51,419 nucleotides of DNA from Pseudonocardia sp. MH-G8 (GTDB taxonomy: Bacteria > Actinomycetota > Actinomycetes > Mycobacteriales > Pseudonocardiaceae). Below the pieces are notes generated by a model. It had not been told where the DNA came from. It searched no databases and worked only from the letters and a program-made list of their open reading frames with translations. The translations under genes were made by a program, and so were the position numbers. Position 1 is the first letter of the stretch. The number at the start of each line of letters is the position of its first letter. Positions 34,012 through 42,178 of the stretch are shown one piece after another. The DNA lies in contig NZ_NKYF01000044.1 of the NCBI RefSeq assembly GCF_002262885.1, forward strand, positions 1-51,419, in the 5' to 3' direction.

Positions 34012-34983
34012 ATGGAACGACTCATCATCGACACCGACATCGGCACCTACTACGACGACGCGTTCGCCGTGCTGCTGGCGGCGAACTCGCCCGAGCTGCG
34101 GTTCGAGGGCGTGACGACGTGCTACGGCGACACCGCGCTGCGGGCCGAGATCGCGTGCAAGATCCTGGAGTTCGTCGGCATGCCCGACGTGCCGGTCTAC
34201 GCGGGTATCGGCGATCCGCTCGGTGAGGCCGAGGCGCTGATGTTCGGCTTTGAGGGCCAGGGCATCTTCGACGACGGGCGGCCGGAGAAGCAGCCGGAGC
34301 CCGGGTCGGCCGTGGACTTCCTCGTCCGGATGGTCCGGGAGAACCCCGGCGAGATCACGATCTGCACGCTGGGCGCGGTGACCAATGTGGCGGCGGCGAT
34401 CCGCCAGGACCCCACGTTCGTCACGAACCTCAAGCACCTGATCATCATGGGCGGCGTGATCGTCCCGGTCGTCGACGAGAAGGGGATCACCCGCTCCCCC
34501 ATCGAGGAGTACAACCTCAACAACGACCCGGTCGCCGCGAAGATCGTGATGAACTCGGGCGCGAACATCACCCTCGTGCCGATCGACGTCACCCTCCGGG
34601 TGCCCATGGCGCAGCGGCACATCGAGGCGATGGAGGAGGCCAGCAGCAAGTCCGCGCAGATGGTGTCGCGGATCCTCAAGCCGTGGCCGGAGCAGGAGCG
34701 GCTGATCTATCTCAGCGTCGGCATCCCGACCGAGTTCACCGGCATCTGGCTGCACGACCCGCTGACCGTCGCCGTCGCGGCGGACCCCGGCCTCATCACC
34801 TCGGCGCGCCTCCACGTGGCCACGGAGTACGCGCCCACGCTCGTGCCGCGTGACCTGCTCATCCGCCACGACGTCCTTCGCACCATCCCGAAGAAGAAGG
34901 CGCCCAATATGAACGTCGCCGTGGACGTGGACGCCGAGCGGTTCACCCAGCTCTTCGCGGACCTGATCGTCGACGGCCGCTGA
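34012..34983 (+). CDS. Nucleoside hydrolase (IunH family)
   Basis: A 323-residue N-ribohydrolase that would split a nucleoside into base and ribose. The N-terminal metal motif reads LIIDTDIGTYYDDAFAV, close to the usual DTDxGxDxDDA but with one Asp replaced by Tyr; the remaining Asp7, Asp9, Asp15 and Asp16 are present. TLGAVTNVAAAIRQDP and IIMGGVIVP are typical, and WLHDPLTVAVAADP carries the C-terminal His/Asp. The ATG at 34012 has AGGAGGAG before it; an in-frame ATG at 33988 overlaps the racemase stop. Its place at the end of a hydantoin operon is unusual and suggests that the substrate is a ribosylated ring compound. Confidence 0.85.
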   Translation: MERLIIDTDIGTYYDDAFAVLLAANSPELRFEGVTTCYGDTALRAEIACKILEFVGMPDVPVYAGIGDPLGEAEALMFGFEGQGIFDDGRPEKQPEPGSAVDFLVRMVRENPGEITICTLGAVTNVAAAIRQDPTFVTNLKHLIIMGGVIVPVVDEKGITRSPIEEYNLNNDPVAAKIVMNSGANITLVPIDVTLRVPMAQRHIEAMEEASSKSAQMVSRILKPWPEQERLIYLSVGIPTEFTGIWLHDPLTVAVAADPGLITSARLHVATEYAPTLVPRDLLIRHDVLRTIPKKKAPNMNVAVDVDAERFTQLFADLIVDGR

Positions 34984-35364
34984 GCAGCCGGGTCGACGGC
35001 GACCTCCCCCTGCGAGTCCGCCATCGAGTCGATCGGCGAAAGCTGGAACTCTCTCCACTCGTACTGGCCGTTGTGGTAGGTCGACGCCATCGCGAACGTT
35101 CGCAGCTCTCACGGCTCGGCAATGGACAGGCCGTCGCCGCCGGGCAAGTCGCAGACCAGTGCCTCGACTCGGCGGTGGGCGTCGCCGAACTCGGTGGCAT
35201 CCTGTCGGTACCCGTTCACGACGCTGGCAACGCCCCGATGCCGATCATCGAGTCGCGGGTGACGAGCGCGACGAGGGCTCCTCGTCGAGGTCCTCCGGTA
35301 CCAACCTGGTAGTCAGGGGGTGGGCTACTGGGCTCAACGCCGCCAACCTGCAGCAGGTACGGGG
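34984..35364. other. Gene-free stretch
   Basis: No intact gene is visible. On the minus strand near 34990-35090 a short frame reads MASTYHNGQYEWREFQLSPI then DSMADSQGEVAV, which looks like the end of a real protein, but I do not recognise the family and the upstream part is broken by a stop. It continues into clearer fragments to the right. Confidence 0.35.
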
Positions 35365-35646
35365 AGAACGATCCGCCGCGCCGGGGTGGCCGGCCGACGT
35401 TCCCGGACTGGAGGTCGCGGGCGAGGTCGAACAGCGCAGACCGCTCGGCCGCGGCGACTGACGTCGGCGAGTCCTCCGACGTGATGAGGCGGCCCATCGG
35501 GATCCCGGTGCGGAACTACGCCGGTCGCTGTTGATCTGTCGCGCCGGCCCGACCCCGAGCCGGCGCCACTTCTCGCGCTGCAGATCGGCGTCGCAGGAGC
35601 CCGGGCAGAGCGTGTCAACCCGGATGTCCTCGCCGGCCAGCTCCAG
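35365..35646 (-). pseudogene. Short-chain dehydrogenase, C-terminal fragment
   Basis: The minus strand reads LELAGEDIRVDTLCPGSCDA, the conserved segment after the catalytic helix of short-chain dehydrogenases (ELAxxxIRVNxxxPG). Then, after a frameshift near 35515, it reads FRTGIPMGRLITSEDSPTSV, the usual PxGRxxTPEDVA block. The cofactor-binding half and the catalytic Tyr-Lys are missing. Confidence 0.6.
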
Positions 35647-35697
35647 TGTGCGGCCAGGACGCGTTGTCGCAATGGATCAGCAGAGTAGGCGCTGGCC

Positions 35698-35975
35698 GCG
35701 AGCGGCACCGGGGCGAGTATGCCCATCGAATCGGAGCTGGGCACGAGGCCCATCGACAGCATGGCGATCCCCATCGTCAGCAGCGAGATGACCAGCATCT
35801 TTGCGGTCGAACCGGTCGCCGTAGTGGCCGAACACGATCCCGCCGAGTGGGCGGGCGGAACCCGACCGCGTACGTCGACAGCGCGGCGAGCAGCCCGGCC
35901 CCGGGCGAGGGCTCCGGGAAGAACAGCTGCGGAAAGCTGCCCCACCTTGACGGGAATGTTCCCCGTGTTCCATCA
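35698..35975 (-). pseudogene. MHS transporter fragment with several frameshifts
   Basis: Pieces in three frames on the minus strand match one transporter: LFFPEPSPGAGLLAALSTYA, then RPLGGIVFGHYGDRFDRK, then MLVISLLTMGIAMLSMGLVP and SSDSMGILAPVPLAA. They line up with residues about 45-130 of an MHS-family protein, like the intact one at 21586-22911. At least two frameshifts and loss of both ends show decay. Confidence 0.65.
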
Positions 35976-35982
35976 TCGTCAA

Positions 35983-35995
35983 GTCATTGGATGAC
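35983..35995. promoter_or_regulatory. Inverted repeat GTCAT-TGG-ATGAC
   Basis: A perfect inverted repeat of 5-base arms lies directly upstream of the GntR gene, overlapping its ribosome-binding region. Short arms with a small centre are typical of GntR/FCD operators, so autoregulation is plausible. Confidence 0.4.
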
Positions 35996-36005
35996 TGGAG
36001 GACAT

Positions 36006-36722
36006 GTGGCGATCCCCCGGACAGGCCTGGTGGAGGCCCTGAGCAGGCACACCCTTCGGCTCATCGAGCACGACGGGCTGCAGCCGGGCGACCGGCTGCC
36101 GTCCATGAAGGCCCTCGCCGAGCGGTTCGACGTGGCGACCCAGACGATGCGCGAGGCGCTACAACGGCTGGAGGCGAACGGAGCGGTCGAGATCCGGCAC
36201 GGCTCCGGGATCTACGTCCGCAACGGACGCGAGCGCATGGTCATGGCGAACCGGGGCTACGGCGAGATCGAGGCAGCAACTGTGCTCGATCTCCTCGACG
36301 CGCGCCTGCTCATCGAGCCGCATCTGGCCGGACTCGCGGCCGCCACCCACGATCGCACGCCCGTGGCCGCCCTCGAAGGCCTGCTGCGCCAAGCCCAGCA
36401 GCACCTCAGCGGCGACGACGAGACCCTGCACGAACTGAACATGCGGTTCCACTGCTCGCTCGCCGCCCTGTCGGGCAACCGCGTACTGACTCAGACCATC
36501 GAGTCGTATGTGGAGCTGTACTCCTTCGAGCAGCTGGCGGTCCTGTCCTTCTACGACAACGAGGGTCGCCCACGCGACCAGCATGACCACCACGAGATCC
36601 TCACGGCGGTGCGCGGGGGCGACCCCGTCAAGGCCCGCGACCTCATGCACGCGCACCTGCTCGGGGTGCGCACGTACATCGCAGAACGGATCGACGCCGA
36701 GCTGACCCGGCCCACCGGCTAG
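36006..36722 (+). CDS. GntR family regulator (FCD subfamily)
   Basis: A 238-residue regulator. The winged helix spans about residues 8-75 (LVEALSRHTLRLIEHDGLQP, FDVATQTMREALQRLEANGA, EIRHGSGIYVRNG); the C-terminal FCD domain includes LLDARLLIEPHLAGLAAATH, LNMRFHCSLAALSGN and DQHDHHEILTAVRGGDPVKA with likely metal-binding histidines. GTG at 36006 was taken because GGAGG precedes it; an in-frame ATG at 35991 has no such site. It stands before the TRAP transporter operon on the same strand and probably controls it. Confidence 0.88.
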   Translation: MAIPRTGLVEALSRHTLRLIEHDGLQPGDRLPSMKALAERFDVATQTMREALQRLEANGAVEIRHGSGIYVRNGRERMVMANRGYGEIEAATVLDLLDARLLIEPHLAGLAAATHDRTPVAALEGLLRQAQQHLSGDDETLHELNMRFHCSLAALSGNRVLTQTIESYVELYSFEQLAVLSFYDNEGRPRDQHDHHEILTAVRGGDPVKARDLMHAHLLGVRTYIAERIDAELTRPTG

Positions 36723-36878
36723 ACCTCCTCCCCTACGACCACCGATCAGGGCGCCGGCCGACGGCCCGCGGCCCGGCTCACGCACGCCCGCCGTCGGCCT
36801 CACGCGGCCCGCGGCGCGGACGGGCATGTCCCCGGCCGAGCAACGCCACTGCACGACAACGACGACGAAGGGTGGCTC

Positions 36879-37901
36879 ATGAGCAGACGCTTGTCCCGGC
36901 GCAGTCTCCTGCGCTGGACCGGAACGGCCGCGGGAGCTGCGCTCCTCGCCACCGCCGCGTGCGGGGCCCGGACGACATTCGACGAACACGGCCGCCGTCT
37001 CCTCCGGCTGGGCTACATCATGAGCGAGGGCGACCCCGGTCACGCCGGCGCAGTGCGCCTGGCTGAGCTCGTCGCCGAACGCAGTGACACGCTGCGAATC
37101 CTCCCGCAGCCAAACGGCCTATTGGGCGGGGAACAGGATCTGTGGGAGGGCCTGCACATCGGCTCGATCGACATGGCCCTGACCGGTGTCGGCCCGATCA
37201 GCTTCTTCGCCCCGCAGTTCGCCGGCGTGCAGATGTACTACGCGATCCGCGACCTGCCTCACCTCGACGCGGTGTTCCACGGACCGATCGGACGTGAGGT
37301 GGCCGCGGCTCTGCTCGAGGCCAAGCGGGGCCGCATCCTCGACTGGTGGCACCGGGGCGCCCGCCAGGTCACGGCCAACCGGCCCGTCCGGGAACCCGCC
37401 GACCTCAGAGGTCTCAAGCTGCGCTGCCCGGAAGGACGAACCTACATCGAGTCGTGGCGCTCGCTCGGGGCGAGCCCGACGCCGATGGCTCTCGGCGAGC
37501 TGTTCACCGCCCTCGAACAGGGCGTCGTCGACGCCCAGGAGAATCCGCTCGAGCTCATCGAGAGCCAGTCCATGAGCGAGGTCCAGTCCCACGTGAGCCT
37601 GACCAACCACCAGTACGCAGCCTTCCTCATGGCCGTCAGCGAGCGCACTTGGCAGCAACTGTCGGCCGCCGAGCAAGAGCTGCTCCACCAGGCGGTCCTG
37701 GACGCGGGAACGTTCGAGAAGCGCGCTGTCCAGGACATCGAGAGCACCGCGCGGGCGGCGTTGCGCGACGACGGGATGGCCGTTGTGGACGATGTCGACA
37801 TCGCACGGTTCGAGGAGATCTGCCTGGATACCGCGCGCCGGCTGGAGACCGAAGGGCTGTGGCAGTCCGGCCTCTACGAGCGGGTCCGGGAGGCAGCGTG
37901 A
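36879..37901 (+). CDS. dctP: TRAP transporter solute-binding protein DctP
   Basis: A 340-residue binding protein. The N-terminus MSRRLSRRSLLRWTGTAAGA is a twin-arginine-like lipoprotein signal ending in the lipobox ATAAC, so it is exported and membrane anchored. The conserved DctP region is DLRGLKLRCPEGRTYIESWR, then SLGASPTPMALGELFTALEQ and GVVDAQENPLE; the Arg in LKLRCPEG is the usual carboxylate-binding residue. The gene is the first of dctPQM, after a 156-base gap from the GntR regulator in which I see no other feature. Confidence 0.92.
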   Translation: MSRRLSRRSLLRWTGTAAGAALLATAACGARTTFDEHGRRLLRLGYIMSEGDPGHAGAVRLAELVAERSDTLRILPQPNGLLGGEQDLWEGLHIGSIDMALTGVGPISFFAPQFAGVQMYYAIRDLPHLDAVFHGPIGREVAAALLEAKRGRILDWWHRGARQVTANRPVREPADLRGLKLRCPEGRTYIESWRSLGASPTPMALGELFTALEQGVVDAQENPLELIESQSMSEVQSHVSLTNHQYAAFLMAVSERTWQQLSAAEQELLHQAVLDAGTFEKRAVQDIESTARAALRDDGMAVVDDVDIARFEEICLDTARRLETEGLWQSGLYERVREAA

Positions 37902-38452
37902 TGCGCGCTTCCCTGATGCTGCAACGACGACTCGCGCGGTTGCTCGAGCTGCTGCTCATCGCGGTGATGATCGGGCTCGTCGCCACCACCGCGGTCCAGG
38001 TCTTCAGCAGGTACGTCCTGGGCTCGCCCGTTCCGTGGACCGAGGAACTCGCGCGCTACCTGCTCGTCTACCTGACCTTCGTGGGATGCGCCCTGGCCAT
38101 CCACGAGCATGCCCACCTGCGTATCGACGTCCTGCTCGTCCGGTTGCCCGTACAGTTGCAACGGGTGATCGGACTCCTGACGACCGCAAGCCTGCTGATA
38201 ACCGCGGTCCTGCTGGTCTGGTACGGAATCGTCTTCACCGAGCTGTCCTGGGGCACTGTCTCGCCCGCACTCGCCCAGTCCATCGCCTGGATCTACGTGG
38301 CGATGCCGGTCACCGGCGCGGTGATGGCGTGCTACCTCGTTCCGCAGCTGATCGACCGGGTCGCCCACTGGAACGACTACCCGCGTGCCGACGCCGACGG
38401 CGACGAACCCGGCGCCGCGTCCCCGGCTCGGCAGGAGGGTGCTGCGTCATGA
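37901..38452 (+). CDS. dctQ: TRAP transporter small permease DctQ
   Basis: A 183-residue membrane protein with four helices (about 18-38, 50-70, 90-112, 130-150). The conserved segment QVFSRYVLGSPVPWTEELAR and YLLVYLTFVGCALAIHEHAH is diagnostic for DctQ. The ATG at 37901 shares one base with the dctP stop. The C-terminal tail is acidic and soluble. Confidence 0.92.
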   Translation: MRASLMLQRRLARLLELLLIAVMIGLVATTAVQVFSRYVLGSPVPWTEELARYLLVYLTFVGCALAIHEHAHLRIDVLLVRLPVQLQRVIGLLTTASLLITAVLLVWYGIVFTELSWGTVSPALAQSIAWIYVAMPVTGAVMACYLVPQLIDRVAHWNDYPRADADGDEPGAASPARQEGAAS

Positions 38453-39726
38453 TCGAGGTCTTCCTCGTCGGCTTCCTGGTGCTGCTCCTGCTCGGCGTCC
38501 CGCTCGGGTTCAGCATGCTGCTGTCCTCGATCCTCTACATCCTCACCACCGGTACGCTGCCCCTCGAGCTGGTGCCGCAGCGGGTCTTCCAGGGCCTCAA
38601 CCACTTCACCTGGCTCGCCATCCCGCTGTTCCTGCTGGCCGGCGAGCTGATGAACGCCGGCGGCATCACCGGCAGGCTCGTCACCTTCGTGCAGAGCGTG
38701 ATCGGCCAGTTCCGCGGCGGCCTGGCCTACGTCACCGTGGTGACGAACGTCGGCATGGCAGGGATCTCCGGCTCGGCTCTGGCAGATGCCGCGGGTACCG
38801 GGTCGGTGCTGATCCGCTCCATGCAGCGCGCCGGGTACACGACCCGGTTCTCGACCGCGGTCGTCGCCGCGTCCAGCACGGTCGGCCCGGTGATTCCACC
38901 GAGCATTCCGTTCATCCTCTACGCGACCCTCGCCGGGGTCTCGGTCAGCCAGATGTTCGCGGCGGGCGCGGTGCCGGGCATCGCGATGGCGCTCTTCTTC
39001 ATGGTCGTCATCGCGATGCTGGCCCGTAGGAACGGGTTTCCGAAAGAGCGGCGCCGGTCGTGGCGTGAGCGGGCCCAGGCCTTCCGGGACGCGTTCTTCG
39101 CGCTGGTGATGCCAGTGATCATCCTCGGCGGGATCCTCTCCGGCGTCTTCACCGCGACGGAGGCAGCCGGCGTCGCAGTGCTGTATGCCCTCGTCGTGTC
39201 CATCGCGATCTACCGGGAGCTAGACGTCCGACAGCTGCCCGGCATCCTGCTCACCTCCGCGAAGAACTCGGCGGTCATCCTCTTCGCGATCGGCGCAGCG
39301 GGCCTGTTCGCCTGGCTGATGACCTACTCGCAGGTCGCGGCGCAGCTTGCGACCGTGATCGGCGCCATGACCGACAGCCCGACCGTCGTGCTGCTGCTCA
39401 TCTCCCTGTTGCTGCTGTTCCTCGGCCTGTTCATCGAGGCGACACCACTGATCATCATCCTGACGCCGGTGCTGCTGCCGGTGGTCACCGCGCTCGGGGT
39501 GGACCCGGTGCACTTCGGCCTCGTCATGGTGCTGGTGCTGATGATCGGCCTCGTCACACCGCCGGTCGGGATGGTCCTGTTCATCACCGCCGGCATCGGC
39601 CGCACGAACGTCATCGAAGTCGCCCGCGGCTGCGTGCCGTTCATGGCCGCGATGATCGCCGTCGTGATCCTGGCCGTCGTCTTCCCCAGCTGGGTGATGT
39701 GGCTGCCCGGCCTGCTCGCGGACTGA
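38449..39726 (+). CDS. dctM: TRAP transporter large permease DctM
   Basis: A 425-residue integral membrane protein of the DctM family with about 12 helices. Motifs: PLGFSMLLSSILYILTTG, FTWLAIPLFLLAGELMNAGG, NVGMAGISGSALADAAGTGS, VGPVIPPSIPFILYATLAGV and LVTPPVGMVLFITAGIG. It forms the cation-coupled channel for the ligand delivered by DctP. The ATG overlaps the dctQ stop (ATGA). The product continues the transport part of a module for an organic acid. Confidence 0.94.
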   Translation: MIEVFLVGFLVLLLLGVPLGFSMLLSSILYILTTGTLPLELVPQRVFQGLNHFTWLAIPLFLLAGELMNAGGITGRLVTFVQSVIGQFRGGLAYVTVVTNVGMAGISGSALADAAGTGSVLIRSMQRAGYTTRFSTAVVAASSTVGPVIPPSIPFILYATLAGVSVSQMFAAGAVPGIAMALFFMVVIAMLARRNGFPKERRRSWRERAQAFRDAFFALVMPVIILGGILSGVFTATEAAGVAVLYALVVSIAIYRELDVRQLPGILLTSAKNSAVILFAIGAAGLFAWLMTYSQVAAQLATVIGAMTDSPTVVLLLISLLLLFLGLFIEATPLIIILTPVLLPVVTALGVDPVHFGLVMVLVLMIGLVTPPVGMVLFITAGIGRTNVIEVARGCVPFMAAMIAVVILAVVFPSWVMWLPGLLAD

Positions 39727-39763
39727 TCCCCGTCACATCCTCTACCCGTACCGGAGAACTCCT

Positions 39764-40507
39764 GTGGAGAAGCACCCCACCCGTCCGCACACCCTCAGCG
39801 CGGAGGCGACCCGACGTCTGAAGGGCACGTCGACGGCCACACTCACCACACAGCTGCTCAAGCGCGGTCTACGCAACACCTTCCTCGGCGGCCTGCAGGT
39901 GCTGCGCCCGGACCTGCGAATGGTGGGCTACGCGTTCACCCTGCGCTACGCGCCGGCACGGGAGGACCGCGGCTCCGCTGTCCACTACGACAACAGCACC
40001 GACGTGCAGCGGCTCGCCGTCGAGGCGATCGGCCCCGACGAGGTGCTGGTCATCGACGCCCGTGGCGAGACCCGCTCCGCCTCGCTCGGCCACATCCTCG
40101 CCACGCGAATCACCCGGCGCGGCGCGGCCGGGATCGTCACCGACGGCGCCCTTCGCGACCTGGGCGGGTTCTCCGAGCTGCCGATCTCGACCTACGTGCG
40201 CGCGGCCCACGCCACCACGTCCTCCGTCATACACCACCCGGTCGACATGAACGTGCCCATCGGCTGCGCCGGCGTTCTCGTCATGCCCGGCGACGTGCTG
40301 GTCGGTGATTCTGAGGGGGTGGTCGTCATCCCGGCGGCAATGGCCGAGGAGGTGGCCCACGACGCGTACGAGCAGGAGGTCCTGGAGGAGTTCATCCTCG
40401 CGAAGGTCGACGCGGGAGGCGACATCCACGGCCTCTACCCGCCGAACGAGGCCACGTTGGCCGAGTTCGAGCAGTGGCGGCGAGACCGACCCGCGACCCG
40501 GGTATGA
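39764..40507 (+). CDS. RraA-like/HMG aldolase family protein
   Basis: A 247-residue RraA-like protein. The metal and substrate pair is in IVTDGALRDLGGFSELP, preceded by EVLVIDARGETRSASLGHIL and followed by DVLVGDSEGVVVIPAAMAEE. The N-terminus TSTATLTTQLLKRGLRNTFL is the usual first segment. GTG at 39764 begins 37 bases after dctM. Cleavage of a hydroxy-oxo acid made by the following dehydrogenase is a reasonable role. It shares the family with the protein at 13637-14317 but is clearly diverged from it. Confidence 0.8.
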   Translation: MEKHPTRPHTLSAEATRRLKGTSTATLTTQLLKRGLRNTFLGGLQVLRPDLRMVGYAFTLRYAPAREDRGSAVHYDNSTDVQRLAVEAIGPDEVLVIDARGETRSASLGHILATRITRRGAAGIVTDGALRDLGGFSELPISTYVRAAHATTSSVIHHPVDMNVPIGCAGVLVMPGDVLVGDSEGVVVIPAAMAEEVAHDAYEQEVLEEFILAKVDAGGDIHGLYPPNEATLAEFEQWRRDRPATRV

Positions 40508-40584
40508 CGATTCGTCGCCGAGCACACAACTCGCGCATCTGCTCGGTCTCCTCCCACCCCGTTCCGAAAACCCTGAGGATCTCC

Positions 40585-41646
40585 GTGGAAGACCAGAAGA
40601 GCGTCACTGTGGACCCGCACCGGCTCGTGGCGTTCTGCAGCCGGGTGCTCGTCGCGGCCGGGCTGCCGCAGACCGAGGCCGTCGTGGTTGCCGAATCCCT
40701 CGTGGCCGCCGATCTCTGCGGCATGGGATCGCACGGCGTGTCCCGCATCAGCGACTACCTGGGCCGGCTGGATGACGGCCTGATCGAGCGGAGGACGCGG
40801 CTGGAGATCGTCAGCGAAACGCCCACGACGGCGCTCCTGGACGCCGGCAACGGCTGGGGCCAGGTGGCGTCGGCGCGCGCGGTGGAGCTGGCGATCGGCA
40901 AGGCTCGCGAGCACGGCAGTGCCTGGGTCGGAGTCCGCAACTCCAACCACAACGGCACCGGCCGGTACTGGGTCTCCCGTATCGCGGAAGCCGGCATGGT
41001 TGGTATCGCGGCTACGAACGGCTCCCCGGTGATGGCGCCGTTCGGTTCCCGCGAACCCTCGCTGGGCACCAACCCGATCGCGATGGGCGCGCCCACCCGG
41101 TCCGGCGCTCCCGTGGTCCTCGACATGGCGACCAGCTCCCAGGCGCGCGGGAAGATCCTGCTCGCGGCGAAGAACGGCGAGCCGATCCCCGAGGGATGGG
41201 CCCTCACCGCGGACGGTGCACCCACCACAGACGCGCAGCAGGCATGGGACGGGGTGCTGCTACCGATGGCAGGCCCGAAAGGCTCCGGGCTGGCCATGAT
41301 GATCGACATACTCACTGGTGTGCTGACCGGCGCGCGGTTCGGCGCGCACATGCCCCGGATGTACGCCGACCCCGAGCCGCAGCGGCTCGGCCACTTTTTC
41401 GCCGCGCTCGACATTGCGGCCATGACACCGATGGAGGAGTTCCTCGACCGCATGCACGTGCGGGAGCATGAGACCCGGGACAGCGCCCCAGCCGAAGGCT
41501 TCACCGAGGTGCTGATGCCCGGTGACGTGGAGGACCGCAGGGCCAGCCACCGCGCCCGTGCCGGCATCTGGCTCCCGCCCGCCATCCACCAAGAACTACT
41601 CAGCACGGCCAGGCGCTACGGCGTCCATCAGAGGCTGGTCGTCTGA
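40585..41646 (+). CDS. Ldh2 family malate/lactate-type dehydrogenase
   Basis: A 353-residue NAD(P)-dependent 2-hydroxyacid dehydrogenase of the Ldh2 (YbiC/YlbC/ComC, YiaK, AllD) family, unrelated to classical lactate dehydrogenase. The conserved blocks are ADLCGMGSHGVSRISDYLGR near the N-terminus, GVRNSNHNGTGRYWVSRIAE with the likely catalytic His, GTNPIAMGAPTRSGAPVVLD, MATSSQARGKILLAAKNGEP and LPMAGPKGSGLAMMIDILTG. The GTG at 40585 follows GAGGA. Members with TRAP importers act on acids such as 2,3-diketogulonate or sulfolactate, so the TRAP ligand is probably oxidised here. Confidence 0.88.
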   Translation: MEDQKSVTVDPHRLVAFCSRVLVAAGLPQTEAVVVAESLVAADLCGMGSHGVSRISDYLGRLDDGLIERRTRLEIVSETPTTALLDAGNGWGQVASARAVELAIGKAREHGSAWVGVRNSNHNGTGRYWVSRIAEAGMVGIAATNGSPVMAPFGSREPSLGTNPIAMGAPTRSGAPVVLDMATSSQARGKILLAAKNGEPIPEGWALTADGAPTTDAQQAWDGVLLPMAGPKGSGLAMMIDILTGVLTGARFGAHMPRMYADPEPQRLGHFFAALDIAAMTPMEEFLDRMHVREHETRDSAPAEGFTEVLMPGDVEDRRASHRARAGIWLPPAIHQELLSTARRYGVHQRLVV

Positions 41647-41695
41647 GCGAACCAACGGCCTGCGAGCAATAGCCAAGACCTGTGGATGAAGATCT

Positions 41696-42178
41696 TTAGG
41701 CGGCTTCCGGTTGATGGTGGTCGTCGGGTCGCTCGACGAGGGTGCCGTTGACGAACGTGGCGCCGGCACGGACGAGCGCGACCAGGTGCGGGCCGTTGAC
41801 CGCGCGCCAGCGGCCCTGTGCGGACTCGATGAGTTTGAACGCCATCGCCAGCCCGGCCGCGCGTGAGCCGGGCCCGCGGGTGATCTTCGTGCGGTGGCGA
41901 ACGTGGACGATCGGGTTCGTGGTGCGCAGGTGGATCCAGTGCTCGGCGGGGAAGTCGTAGAACGCCAGCAGCACCTCAACATCGTCGGTGATCTTCGCGG
42001 CCGCCTTGCCGAACTTGGCCCCGTAGGCGGCTTCGAACGCCCGGACAGCGTCATGGGCGTGGCGGCGGTCCTCGGCGTTCCAGATCTCGGCGAGTGCCTT
42101 CTTCGCCCCCGGATGCGCGGTCTTGGGCATGGCGCCCAGGACGTTGGCGATCTTGTGGAGGCGGTAAAAGATCAACAT
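41696..42178 (-). pseudogene. IS256-family transposase, C-terminal remnant
   Basis: About 160 residues match the C-terminal part of IS256 transposases: HKIANVLGAMPKTAHPGAKK, ALAEIWNAEDRRHAHDAVRA, ITDDVEVLLAFYDFPAEHWI and LRTTNPI. The catalytic Glu should follow as NPIEST, but the frame reads NPIVHVRHRTK, so about ten residues are lost or scrambled. GPGSRAAGLAMAFKLIESAQ and the rest of the tail are intact. The N-terminal two catalytic Asp are missing. Its 5' end is fused to the neighbouring helix-turn-helix gene. Confidence 0.8.
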
